Origin: Streptomyces sp. 840.1
GTDB lineage: Bacteria > Actinomycetota > Actinomycetes > Streptomycetales > Streptomycetaceae
DNA length: 64,000 nucleotides
Assembly (NCBI RefSeq): GCF_003751445.1
Contig: NZ_RJUU01000003.1
Coordinates: 806,001 to 870,000, forward strand
Reading direction: 5' to 3'
Under the pieces are notes generated by a model. The model saw only the letters and a program-made list of their open reading frames with translations. It made no database searches and was not told where the DNA came from. Each line of letters begins with the position of its first letter. The first letter of the stretch is position 1. Positions 16,169 to 23,502 of the stretch are shown piece by piece. The position numbers and the translations under genes were made by a program.

Positions 16169-16423
16169 TCACGCCCGGTCGCGCTCCGCTCTGCGCAGCC
16201 GGTCCCGCTCCTTCTCGGAGAGCCCGCCCCACACACCGAAGCGCTCGTCGTTGTCGAGGGCGTACTCCAGGCAGGCCTGACGCCCTTCGCAGGCGTTGCA
16301 GAGCTGCTTGGCCTCCCGGGTGGAGCTGCCGGGGGCGGGGAAGAAGAACTCGGGCCCCGCCTGCGCGCACAGCGCAGTCTCCTGCCAGGCGAGAGCGGGG
16401 TCGGTCGGGGTGTTGATCAGCAT
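16169..16423 (-). CDS. WhiB family transcriptional regulator
   Basis: An 84-residue iron-sulfur protein with the four conserved cysteines at residues 19, 42, 45 and 51 (C-x22-C-x2-C-x5-C) and the GVWGGLSEKER turn. It resembles WhiB/WhmD (WhiB2) more than the other classes because of WQETALCAQ, STREAKQLCNACE and ACLEYALDNDERFG. Such proteins bind a 4Fe-4S cluster and act with the principal sigma factor. It is not in the known whiB chromosomal context, so it is better called a WhiB-like paralogue. Start ATG at 16423 is chosen by family length. Confidence 0.85.
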   Translation of the reverse strand: MLINTPTDPALAWQETALCAQAGPEFFFPAPGSSTREAKQLCNACEGRQACLEYALDNDERFGVWGGLSEKERDRLRRAERDRA

Positions 16424-16476
16424 GCAGCACACAGTGCCGTGCCGCGATAAACGACTGATCAACGACGCATCAATCA

Positions 16477-16500
16477 CAGGCCCCGGGCCGCCGGGGCCTG
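16477..16500 (-). terminator. Terminator hairpin after the VOC gene
   Basis: CAGGCCCCGG (16477-16486) pairs perfectly with CCGGGGCCTG (16491-16500) over a GCCG loop, immediately downstream of the VOC gene on the minus strand. Confidence 0.65.
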
Positions 16501-16507
16501 GCGGCGG

Positions 16508-17293
16508 CTACGCGCTCCTGATCACCGCGAACGGCGCACCGCAGGGATCGGTGACGTTGGCGAACCTGCCCACGCCCTCCATCTCCAGCGGCTCCAGTGT
16601 CAGCTTGCCGCCCAGCCGCTCGACCTCGGCCACCGTGGCGTCGCAGTCCTCGACCTCGATGTACGGCAGCCAGTGCGGGCCCACGGCCGCCCGTGCCGGT
16701 ACGGCGTCGAGCGGGACGAGCCCGCCGAAGGAGCTCTCCTCGCCGCCGCCCGCAGTCCGGACCACCGTGTACGAGCCGCCGCCGTCCGGATAGGGCATCT
16801 GGCTGCTCTCCCAGCCGAGGACCGCACCGTAGAACGCCGCGGCGGCCGGGACGTCCGGGGTGTACAGCTCCGCCCAGCACAGGCTGCCGGTGTCCCCCGC
16901 GACCCCGAGCCCCGCGAGCCGCTTCGGCTGCCAGATACCGAAGTACGCCCCGCCCCGGTCGGTGAACCCGCCCATCCGGCCGAATTCCAGCACGTCCATC
17001 GGCGCGAACGGCGCCGAACCGCCGGACTTCTCCACGAGCCGCGCGGTGGCGTCGACGTCCGCCGACCGGAAGTACACCGACCAGGACGACTTCGACTGCT
17101 CCTCGGGCACCGTCATCACGCCGCCGACCGACTTCCCGTCGAGCGTGAACATGCCGTAGCCACCGGTCTCGGGGCCACCGGCCTCGTACCCCCAGCCGAA
17201 AAGAGCGGTGTAGAAGGCCGTGGCACCGTCGAGATCCGGGGTGCCGAGATCCAGCCAGTTGGGGGCTCCGTCGACAAAACGGGTGGTGAGCAT
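16508..17293 (-). CDS. VOC family protein, two glyoxalase-like domains
   Basis: A 261-residue protein with two vicinal-oxygen-chelate modules: the first from GAPNWLDLGTPDLDGATAFY, the second from SLCWAELYTPDVPAAAAFYG to the C-terminal VTDPCGAPFAVI. Both halves keep the beta-alpha-beta pattern; metal ligands are not clear. Actinobacterial members of this group are often hydroxylase- or resistance-like proteins of unproven function. Start ATG at 17293 has AAGGAG six bases upstream. A 15-base-pair inverted repeat lies 26 bases before the start. Confidence 0.85.
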   Translation of the reverse strand: MLTTRFVDGAPNWLDLGTPDLDGATAFYTALFGWGYEAGGPETGGYGMFTLDGKSVGGVMTVPEEQSKSSWSVYFRSADVDATARLVEKSGGSAPFAPMDVLEFGRMGGFTDRGGAYFGIWQPKRLAGLGVAGDTGSLCWAELYTPDVPAAAAFYGAVLGWESSQMPYPDGGGSYTVVRTAGGGEESSFGGLVPLDAVPARAAVGPHWLPYIEVEDCDATVAEVERLGGKLTLEPLEMEGVGRFANVTDPCGAPFAVIRSA

Positions 17294-17318
17294 GGGGTGC
17301 TCCTTCGGTCGTCCCGTT

Positions 17319-17354
17319 CTCGGACACATCAGGTTTCCTCCTGATGTGTCCGAG
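17319..17354. promoter_or_regulatory. 15-base-pair inverted repeat upstream of the VOC gene
   Basis: CTCGGACACATCAGG (17319-17333) and CCTGATGTGTCCGAG (17340-17354) are perfectly complementary with a six-base spacer. As the sulfur operon has its own palindrome nearer its stop codon, this element more likely regulates the VOC gene, as an operator or a leader hairpin. Confidence 0.5.
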
Positions 17355-17382
17355 TCTTGCACCGGGCACCGACAACCGCAGT

Positions 17383-17404
17383 CCGTCCGCACCGGTGCGG
17401 ACGG
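17383..17404 (-). terminator. Perfect palindrome closing the organosulfur operon
   Basis: A perfect 22-base palindrome (arms CCGTCCGCACC and GGTGCGGACGG) starts one base beyond the SsuD-like stop codon. It should form a strong hairpin and is the natural terminator of the leftward operon. Confidence 0.65.
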
Positions 17405-17405
17405 C

Positions 17406-18479
17406 TCAGCGGGTGACGCCCAGTGCCGGGAGCACCGTCTCGGCCACCCGGTAGGCCTCTTCCAGCAGTGGGTTGCCGGAGAGGATGAAGGTGTCCACAC
17501 CCAGGTCCTGGAACTCCTTGAGCCGTTCGACGACCTGCGCGGTGGAACCCACCACGGCGGTTCCGGGACCCGGGCGGAAGAGGCTCATCCCCGGCCACAT
17601 GTTGGGGTGCACCTCCAGCTCCCGGGCGTGCGCCGGGACCCTCCCGCCGTGCTGGCGGAACTGGCGCTGCCAGCCCACCCCGTCCTCACCCGCCCGGTCG
17701 CCGAGCTGACGGGCGTACGTGGCGTCGCTGGTGACGTCGAGGAGCCGGTCGGCCGCGGCCCACGCCGCGTCCTCCGTGTCCCGGACGATGAGGTGCAGCC
17801 GCAGCCCGATCCTGAGCGTGCGCCCGTACGCGGCGGCCCGTGCCCGGACCTTCGCCAGCTTCTCCTTCAGCAGGTGCGGGGGCTCGCCCCAGGTCAGGAA
17901 GACGTCGACGTGCTCGGCCGCCATCTCGATGCCGGGGTCGGACGAGCCGCCGAACCAGAGCGGGATGTGCGAGTCCTGGACCGGCTTCAGCTCCCGGAAG
18001 GAGGCGCCGGCGTTCTTCAGGTCGTAGAAGCGGCCCTTGTGGTCGAAGACCTCGCCGGCCGTCAGCCGTTTCACGATCGACCAGTACTCCGCGCTCAGCT
18101 CGTACCGTTCGTCGTGCTCCACGTGGAGGCCGTACTCCTGGAGCGACCGGGTCGAACCGTTGACCACGTTGAACCGCAGCCGGCCCCCGAACAGGGTGTC
18201 GAAGCTGAGCGCCATCTTGGCGAGCAGGGTCGGTGAGATGAGTCCGGGGTGGACGGCGAGCAACGGTTTGAAGCGGGTGCTGGTCGACGCGGCGAGCGCG
18301 CTGCCGAGCGGCCAGACGTCGTAGAGATCGGTGGCCAGCAGCGCACCGCTGTAGCCGAGCCGCTCGACCGTGCCGGCCAGCTGGGAGAGGTAGCCCAGGT
18401 CCACCGGGCGCCGCCCCTCGGGCTCCCAGGGGTAGGAGCCCTCACGCGGGATGATGTACCAGAGGACTTCGGTCGCCAT
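17406..18479 (-). CDS. ssuD: SsuD-like FMNH2-dependent sulfonate monooxygenase
   Basis: A 357-residue LLM-class flavin-dependent monooxygenase, expected to cleave the C-S bond of alkanesulfonates with FMNH2 and O2, giving aldehyde and sulfite. Close to E. coli SsuD over PREGSYPWEPEGRRPVDLGY, IPLWFGGSSDPGIEMAAEHVD, FLTWGEPPHLLKEKL and GLRLHLIVRD. The active-site His/Arg pair in RLHLIVR is kept, as is GPGTAVVG. The Cys54 region of SsuD (RSCED) is replaced by TDLYDVW, so the substrate may differ. No flavin reductase gene is present in the window; the partner must be elsewhere. Start ATG at 18479, four bases after the previous gene. Last gene of the operon. Confidence 0.85.
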   Translation of the reverse strand: MATEVLWYIIPREGSYPWEPEGRRPVDLGYLSQLAGTVERLGYSGALLATDLYDVWPLGSALAASTSTRFKPLLAVHPGLISPTLLAKMALSFDTLFGGRLRFNVVNGSTRSLQEYGLHVEHDERYELSAEYWSIVKRLTAGEVFDHKGRFYDLKNAGASFRELKPVQDSHIPLWFGGSSDPGIEMAAEHVDVFLTWGEPPHLLKEKLAKVRARAAAYGRTLRIGLRLHLIVRDTEDAAWAAADRLLDVTSDATYARQLGDRAGEDGVGWQRQFRQHGGRVPAHARELEVHPNMWPGMSLFRPGPGTAVVGSTAQVVERLKEFQDLGVDTFILSGNPLLEEAYRVAETVLPALGVTR

Positions 18480-18483
18480 GTCG

Positions 18484-19371
18484 TCATACCGCCTTTTCGG
18501 CGGCAGCACGGGCGCGGGCGTCGCCGACGGTGACCGGCCGCTCGATGAAGCCGGTGCGGTGGAAGATGTCGGCGGCCTCCTGCTGCTCGGTGATGAACGC
18601 GTCCGTGACCGGTTCGATCGTCCAGGGCAGGGATTCGAGCGCGGTCTCCCAGTCGTCCGCCGATCCGCCGAGGTCGGCGGCGGCGATCTCGGCGGCCTGC
18701 CGGGGGTGGGCCGCCGCCCAGTCGTCGGCTCGCCGCAGCGCCCGGGTCAGGGCCTCGATGACCTCGGGCCTGGATTCCGCGAGGTCCCTGCGGGTGAAGA
18801 AGACGGAGCGGTCGCTGATGACGTCGCCGGTACGGATCAGGGTCCGCAGGCCCCCGGTGCGCCGGGCGGCGGCCAGCCGGTCGCCCTGGGCGACCCATGC
18901 GGCGATCTCCCCCGCCCGCAACGACCGTTCGCTGTCGTCGCCGCTGCGGACGGCGGTGATGTCGTCGGCGTAGGAGAGCCCAGCGTCGTCGAGGGCCTTG
19001 GCGATCAGATGGGTCTGCCAGGAGCCGATCGCGAGGTGCACGGTCGACCCCTTGAGGCCGGCGACCGTGCGCACGGGGCTGTCCTCGGGGACGAGGATCG
19101 CGCCGTGTTCGGGACGGGGGGCGGAGACCGCGGTGTAGACGAGGTCGTGGCCGGCGGCCTGGGCGGTGATCGGCGGGGTCGATCCGGTGCCGCCGAAGTC
19201 GATGACACCGCTGGTCAGGAGTTCACCGGTACGCACGCCGTTGGTGTACGGGTGGAAGACGACCCGCTCGCCCAGCGGGGCCAGCTCCTCCTGGGCGAAG
19301 CCCAGACGGGAGAGGTGGTACAGGAAGTAGAGGGACGGATTGCTGCTGTGGACACCGATGGTCAGGGTCAT
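18484..19371 (-). CDS. SsuA/TauA-like substrate-binding fold protein without signal peptide
   Basis: A 295-residue protein of the sulfonate-binding (NMT1/THI5-like) fold. It starts directly at the first beta strand (TLTIGVHSSNPSLYFLYHLS) with no signal peptide or lipobox, so it should stay in the cytoplasm. Family elements: VRTGELLTSGVIDFGGTGST, LKGSTVHLAIGS and a C-terminal IFHRTGFI helix. DszB-type desulfinases share this fold, so it may be an enzyme or a cytoplasmic carrier. I do not see the DszB Cys/His/Arg trio here. It begins exactly where the ATPase gene starts downstream (no spacer). Confidence 0.75.
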   Translation of the reverse strand: MTLTIGVHSSNPSLYFLYHLSRLGFAQEELAPLGERVVFHPYTNGVRTGELLTSGVIDFGGTGSTPPITAQAAGHDLVYTAVSAPRPEHGAILVPEDSPVRTVAGLKGSTVHLAIGSWQTHLIAKALDDAGLSYADDITAVRSGDDSERSLRAGEIAAWVAQGDRLAAARRTGGLRTLIRTGDVISDRSVFFTRRDLAESRPEVIEALTRALRRADDWAAAHPRQAAEIAAADLGGSADDWETALESLPWTIEPVTDAFITEQQEAADIFHRTGFIERPVTVGDARARAAAEKAV

Positions 19372-20130
19372 TCAGATCACTCCGGCTTCGGCACGGTCGG
19401 GGGTTGGGGTGGGCTTCGGGGCGGTCTCGACCCCGAGGTCGTCGAGCAGTCGCCGGCGCAGGGCCGCGAACGCCGGATCGCCGGGGTCGCGCGGCCGGGC
19501 GACGTCGACGCTCTCGTCGGTGACGAGCCGCCCGTCGCGCAGGACGGCGACCCGGTCGGCCAGCCGTACGGCCTCGTCGACGTCGTGGGTGACCAGCAGG
19601 ACGGCGGGCCGGTGCCGGCGGCACAGCTCGCCGACCAGGTCCTGCATCTTCAGCCGGGTCAGGGCGTCCAGCGCGGCGAAGGGCTCATCGAGCAGCAGGA
19701 GTTCGGGTTCGCGGACCAGGGCACGGGCGAGGGCCACACGCTGAGCCTCACCGCCCGAGAGGGTGGCGGGCCAGGCCTCGGCGTGGCGTTCCAGACCGAC
19801 CTCGGCCAGGGCCCGGAGCCCGTCCGCCGAACGGCTGCGCGGCAGCGCCACCGTCACGTTGGCCAGGACCTTCTTGGACGGTACGAGCCGGGGTTCCTGG
19901 AAGACGACGGTGCGGGCCTCCGGGACGAACACCTCTCCCCCGTCGGCCCCGTCGAGGGCGCCCAGGATGCGCAGCAGCGTCGTCTTCCCGCTGCCGCTGG
20001 CGCCCAACAGGGCGACGAACTCGCCCCGGGCGATGTCGAGTCGGAGCCCGTCGAGGACGGCCCGGTCACCGAAGACGCGGCGCAGGCCCCGCACCCGTAC
20101 GGCCGGAACGGGGGTCGTGCGGGCGGTCAT
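19372..20130 (-). CDS. ssuB: ABC transporter ATP-binding protein, sulfonate type
   Basis: A 252-residue ABC ATPase of the nitrate/sulfonate/taurine group. Walker A GASGSGKTT is at residues 43-51, Q-loop VVFQEPRL, signature LSGGEAQRVALARAL, Walker B LLLLDEPFAALD and switch His in LLVTHDVDEA. It energises the permease encoded immediately upstream, whose stop overlaps this start by four bases (ATGA). The acidic/proline C-terminal tail is longer than in E. coli SsuB. Confidence 0.9.
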   Translation of the reverse strand: MTARTTPVPAVRVRGLRRVFGDRAVLDGLRLDIARGEFVALLGASGSGKTTLLRILGALDGADGGEVFVPEARTVVFQEPRLVPSKKVLANVTVALPRSRSADGLRALAEVGLERHAEAWPATLSGGEAQRVALARALVREPELLLLDEPFAALDALTRLKMQDLVGELCRRHRPAVLLVTHDVDEAVRLADRVAVLRDGRLVTDESVDVARPRDPGDPAFAALRRRLLDDLGVETAPKPTPTPDRAEAGVI

Positions 20131-20978
20131 CGGGCCACTCCCTGTCGGGTGCGCCACGGCATCAGTACGCGCTCCAGCAGCCGTACGAGGATGTCGGCGG
20201 CCAGTCCGAGGAGCCCGTAGACCAGGATGCAGACGGCGAGGATGTCGGTACGGGCGTAGCTCTGGGCCTGGGACATCAGGTAGCCGATGCCGGCCGTGGC
20301 GTTGATCTCCTCCGCGGCGATCAGCGCGATGACGCTCAGGGTCATGGAGAGCCGCAGCCCGGCGAGCAGGGACGGCAGGGCGCCGGGCAGGACCACTTCG
20401 CGGACGAGTGCGAGGCGGCCCATGCCGAAGCTCCGCATGGCCTCGATGAGTTTCGGGTCGGTGTCGCGCACCCCGCTCGACGTCGACACGTACATCGGGA
20501 AGGTGGTGGCGACGGCGATGAGCAGGATCTTCGCCGTCTCGTTGATGCCGAACCAGACCATGAACAGGGGCACCAGGGAGAGGAAGGGAATGGTGCGCAG
20601 GGTCTGGAGCGAGGAGTCGAGGAGTTCGTCGCCGAGCCGGGTGAAGCCGGTGGTGATGCCGAGCGTGAGCCCGGCGGCGAGCCCGATCAGCAGGCCGAGT
20701 CCGGAGCGGGTGAGGGAGGTGGTGAGGGCGTCCGGGAGCTGCCCGTTGCCCCACAACTCGCCTACTGCCCGCAGTACTTCACCGGGTGATGCCAGTACGT
20801 CGGGGGTGAGGAGTCCGGTCGCTGAGGCCACCCACCACAGGGCGAGCAGGGCCACCGGTCCGATGGCGCGGACGGCGAGTGCGTAGCCCCTGCCCCGGGC
20901 CCTGCGGAGCTGGGGGCGCGGTACGACGAGCCCGGCGGGCGGGGTGGTGGCGTGCGGCGCGGCGCTGAGGCCGCTCAT
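20127..20978 (-). CDS. ssuC: ABC transporter permease, sulfonate type
   Basis: A 283-residue inner membrane protein with about six helices. It has the binding-protein-dependent transport EAA loop in MRSFGMGRLALVREVVLPGA. The SsuC/TauC group is supported by LQTLRTIPFLSLVPLFMVWF and FGINETAKILLI. Its start and stop both overlap neighbouring genes by four bases. Imports sulfonate-like compounds with the SsuA lipoprotein and SsuB. Confidence 0.9.
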   Translation of the reverse strand: MSGLSAAPHATTPPAGLVVPRPQLRRARGRGYALAVRAIGPVALLALWWVASATGLLTPDVLASPGEVLRAVGELWGNGQLPDALTTSLTRSGLGLLIGLAAGLTLGITTGFTRLGDELLDSSLQTLRTIPFLSLVPLFMVWFGINETAKILLIAVATTFPMYVSTSSGVRDTDPKLIEAMRSFGMGRLALVREVVLPGALPSLLAGLRLSMTLSVIALIAAEEINATAGIGYLMSQAQSYARTDILAVCILVYGLLGLAADILVRLLERVLMPWRTRQGVAR

Positions 20979-21997
20979 GTCAGTTTCCCGATGTCGAGCA
21001 GGTGCGCGGCGACATCGACGCGGTCCTTGGTGACCTTCTGCTCGGCGTAGAACGCGGCGACGTCCTGGAAGCGCTTCGTGTCGTCGGCGCCGATGGGCTC
21101 GACCGTGCCGCCCTTGGCGGTGAACTCCGTCTGCACCTTCTTGGCCTTGCCGGTGACGGCGGTGGGGCCGACGTCCGTGAAGACGTTGAGGTAGGCGGCC
21201 GGGTCCCGCTTCTCCTTGGCGCTGGCCTCGTGGAGGTACTGGTAGAGGGCCTTCACGACCTTCGGGTGCTGCGCGGCGAAGTCCGTCCGCACGGCGTTGA
21301 GGCTGTAGTTGTCGGAGCCGATCGCCGCGCCGTCGGCGACGAAGTGCGCCTTGCCGCTGCCGATCTCGGCGACCGCGTAGGTGGCCCAGACGGCCCAGGC
21401 GTCGACCTTGCCCGCGTTGAAGACCGCCGCGGTCTGGTCGGGGCGGAGGTAGACCCGGGTGACCTTGTCCGCCGGGATGCCGGCCTTGGCGAGGGCCTTC
21501 AGCAGCAGGTACTCACCGGTGCCGCCCTGGTTGACGGCGACCTTCTTGCCGACCAGATCCGCGACCGAGCCGATCTTCGAGCCGCTCCTGACGAGGATGC
21601 CCTCGCCCGCCGCGTCCGGGGCGACGGCGGTGAAGAACTTGAAGCCGGGACGCTGGGCGAGCGAGGTGATGCCGGAGGTGATGGAGCCGGTGGCGATGTC
21701 CAGCTGGTCGGCGTTCATCGCCTGGGCGGCGGGGGCGAAGGGGCCCGCGCTGCCGGTCCATTGCACCTTGGCGCCCACCGCGGACAGGGCCCTGTCGAGG
21801 CTGCCGTCCTTCTTGCCGCGTGCGAGGACGCCCGAGTTGCCGGGGTCGGGAATGCGGACGGACACGGTGGCGCTGCTGCCGGAAGTCCGGCCGGCGCTGT
21901 CCGCCCCGGAGGTCCCGCAGGCGGTGAGGGCCAGGAGCGCGGTGGCGGTGAGGAGCGCCGGCCGGACGGCCGTGCGCAGCGATCGGGGGAGATTCAT
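20975..21997 (-). CDS. ssuA: Sulfonate-type ABC transporter substrate-binding lipoprotein
   Basis: A periplasmic-type binding protein with a lipoprotein signal: basic RSLRTAVR, a hydrophobic stretch and lipobox LTAC at about residue 27. The mature part has the SsuA layout: SVRIPDPGNSGVLARGKKDG, ALSAVGAKVQWT, VGKKVAVNQGGTGEYLLLKA, and AWAVWATYAVAEI. It should capture the sulfonate outside the membrane for SsuC/SsuB. ATG at 21997 is preferred (GGAG nine bases upstream, compact signal peptide); ATG at 22039 would overlap the desulfinase stop by four bases and is possible. Confidence 0.88.
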   Translation of the reverse strand: MNLPRSLRTAVRPALLTATALLALTACGTSGADSAGRTSGSSATVSVRIPDPGNSGVLARGKKDGSLDRALSAVGAKVQWTGSAGPFAPAAQAMNADQLDIATGSITSGITSLAQRPGFKFFTAVAPDAAGEGILVRSGSKIGSVADLVGKKVAVNQGGTGEYLLLKALAKAGIPADKVTRVYLRPDQTAAVFNAGKVDAWAVWATYAVAEIGSGKAHFVADGAAIGSDNYSLNAVRTDFAAQHPKVVKALYQYLHEASAKEKRDPAAYLNVFTDVGPTAVTGKAKKVQTEFTAKGGTVEPIGADDTKRFQDVAAFYAEQKVTKDRVDVAAHLLDIGKLT

Positions 21998-22035
21998 GAT
22001 GAGGGGTTCTCCGGTGTTCATGGGTCTCGTAGGAC

Positions 22036-23040
22036 TCATCGGGCGGAAGTGCGGCGGGCGGACTCGGTCGCGCGCCGCAGCGGCCCGTGGTCGGCCCAGG
22101 CCGCGATGTCGACGGGCTCGGGCAGGAATCCGTGGGCGCGCAGGCCGGCCTCCTGCGCGGCGAGCAGGGCGAGGCGTTCGGCCGACAGGTCGGGGTGGAG
22201 GCTGAGGTGGGTGCCGGGCCGGTAGGCGCCGGCGACGCCGTCGGCTCCCGCCCCGGTCTCCGCGCCGAGGATGCGGTCGACCTCGGCGGGCTGTCCGGCG
22301 GCCCAGTCGGCGGCCCTCAGCAGCACGGCGAGGAAGCGGTCGACGAGGTCGGGATGGTCGTCGAGCAGCTGCTGGTGGACGGTGATGGGGCGCGGGGTGC
22401 CGTTGTTGACCCGGAACCGGCGGTCGGGCAGTTCGTCGAGCTCGACGGCCACCTCGGCGCCGGCCCGGCGGGCAGCCTCGACGGCCAGCGCGCCCTTCAC
22501 GTACACCGCGTCGACGTCACCGCGCCGCAGCGCGGCCAGTTCGGCCGCCCACTGTCCGTCGTGCCCGGCGGCCGGCACATCGACGAGCACCGCTTCGTCG
22601 AGCCCCAGACCGGCCGAGGCGAGCGCGCCCTCGAAGCCGCGCAGCGCCATGGCGCGCCAGAAGTCGATGGCGATGTCGTGCTCGGGCAGGGCGAGGCGCA
22701 GCCCGCGCAGTGCGCCGGCGCCCCGGATTCCGGAACCGGGTGCGACCAGGACGGTCTGCCGTTCCTCGATCCAGGTGAGCCCGACCAGCCGGGTCCGCTC
22801 GCCACGCGAACGGGCCCACAGCGCGGGAACGTTGCCGCCCTCCCGGAAGAGGCCGGGCAGGGAGTGGGTGTAGTGCGCGGCACGGTCGGCGTCCGGGGCT
22901 GCGTCCTGGAGGGAGCGGACGGTGATGCCGTCGGCGGCGAACTCGTCGGTGAGCCATTGCCGGTCGGCGGCGATGCCGGTGGCGGTGGGTACGGGACAGC
23001 GGGTGAACCAGAGCGTCCGGGGCAGGACGGCGTGCGTCAT
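22036..23040 (-). CDS. DszB-like desulfinase (sulfinate hydrolase family)
   Basis: A 334-residue cytoplasmic protein of the SsuA-like fold, similar to Rhodococcus DszB, which hydrolyses 2-(2'-hydroxyphenyl)benzenesulfinate to a phenol and sulfite. Compared from memory, the three DszB active-site residues Cys27, His60 and Arg70 match Cys15 (TRCPVPT), His56 (AAHYTH) and Arg66 (LFREGGN); the His-Arg spacing of ten is identical. GGNVPALWARSRGERTRLVG also parallels DszB. No signal peptide. It may instead be a binding protein, as annotation pipelines often call it. First structural gene of the operon, 156 bases after the leader peptide. Confidence 0.75.
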   Translation of the reverse strand: MTHAVLPRTLWFTRCPVPTATGIAADRQWLTDEFAADGITVRSLQDAAPDADRAAHYTHSLPGLFREGGNVPALWARSRGERTRLVGLTWIEERQTVLVAPGSGIRGAGALRGLRLALPEHDIAIDFWRAMALRGFEGALASAGLGLDEAVLVDVPAAGHDGQWAAELAALRRGDVDAVYVKGALAVEAARRAGAEVAVELDELPDRRFRVNNGTPRPITVHQQLLDDHPDLVDRFLAVLLRAADWAAGQPAEVDRILGAETGAGADGVAGAYRPGTHLSLHPDLSAERLALLAAQEAGLRAHGFLPEPVDIAAWADHGPLRRATESARRTSAR

Positions 23041-23058
23041 GGAGTCTTCCCGAGGATC

Positions 23059-23098
23059 GGTGAAACGGGGCGGTGAGACGGGGGCGTGAAACGGGGGC
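23059..23098. repeat. Three tandem GTGARACGGGGGC-like repeats
   Basis: Units at 23059-23071, 23072-23085 and 23086-23098 share GGTGAAACGGGGC with one to two changes. They lie between the leader peptide and the desulfinase gene, 20-60 bases upstream of its start, where a leader RNA structure or a regulator could act. Confidence 0.6.
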
Positions 23099-23196
23099 CA
23101 TGGGCATGGCGCGTACGTCCCCGGTCCGGGCAGCGCGTACCGCAGCGGCCCGTGCCGCGGCGGAGTGACGCGGGGGCGGAGAAGAAGACGGGGAGG

Positions 23197-23307
23197 TCAG
23201 CGACAGGCGGCGCTGGACACGCGGGCCAGGTCTATGTGACGGCGCAGCGTGAGGGCGAGCGGGACCGGAGCGGCGTGGGCGTGGGGCGCGGTTCGGCTGT
23301 CGGCCAC
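23197..23307 (-). CDS. Putative sulfur-operon leader peptide (ends in Ala-Cys-Arg)
   Basis: A 36-residue reading frame starting with GTG at 23307 after AAGGGAG (seven-base spacing) and ending 156 bases before the desulfinase gene. The C-terminus LRRHIDLARVSSAACR matches the short actinobacterial leader peptides that end with an RRHIDL core and a cysteine and precede sulfur-assimilation genes. The likely role is control by cysteine supply: ribosome stalling at the Cys codon near the end would change folding of the downstream leader RNA. The frame, start and motif are seen; the cysteine mechanism is inferred. Confidence 0.75.
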   Translation of the reverse strand: MADSRTAPHAHAAPVPLALTLRRHIDLARVSSAACR

Positions 23308-23502
23308 GGCACTGCTCCCTTCGGCTCGTCGGTGGTGACGGGCCGAAGCCTGCCACGGACCGGATCCGGCCCACAACTCGCTTCCCATGATGTGGGACCG
23401 GGCGTGAACGCAGTGTTTCCCAGGGAGGTTTCATGCCTTCCCGCCTCCCGTAATGTGGCAATCTCGGGCCCCGCACCCCCCACGAGCGGAGAGTGAACCC
23501 CC

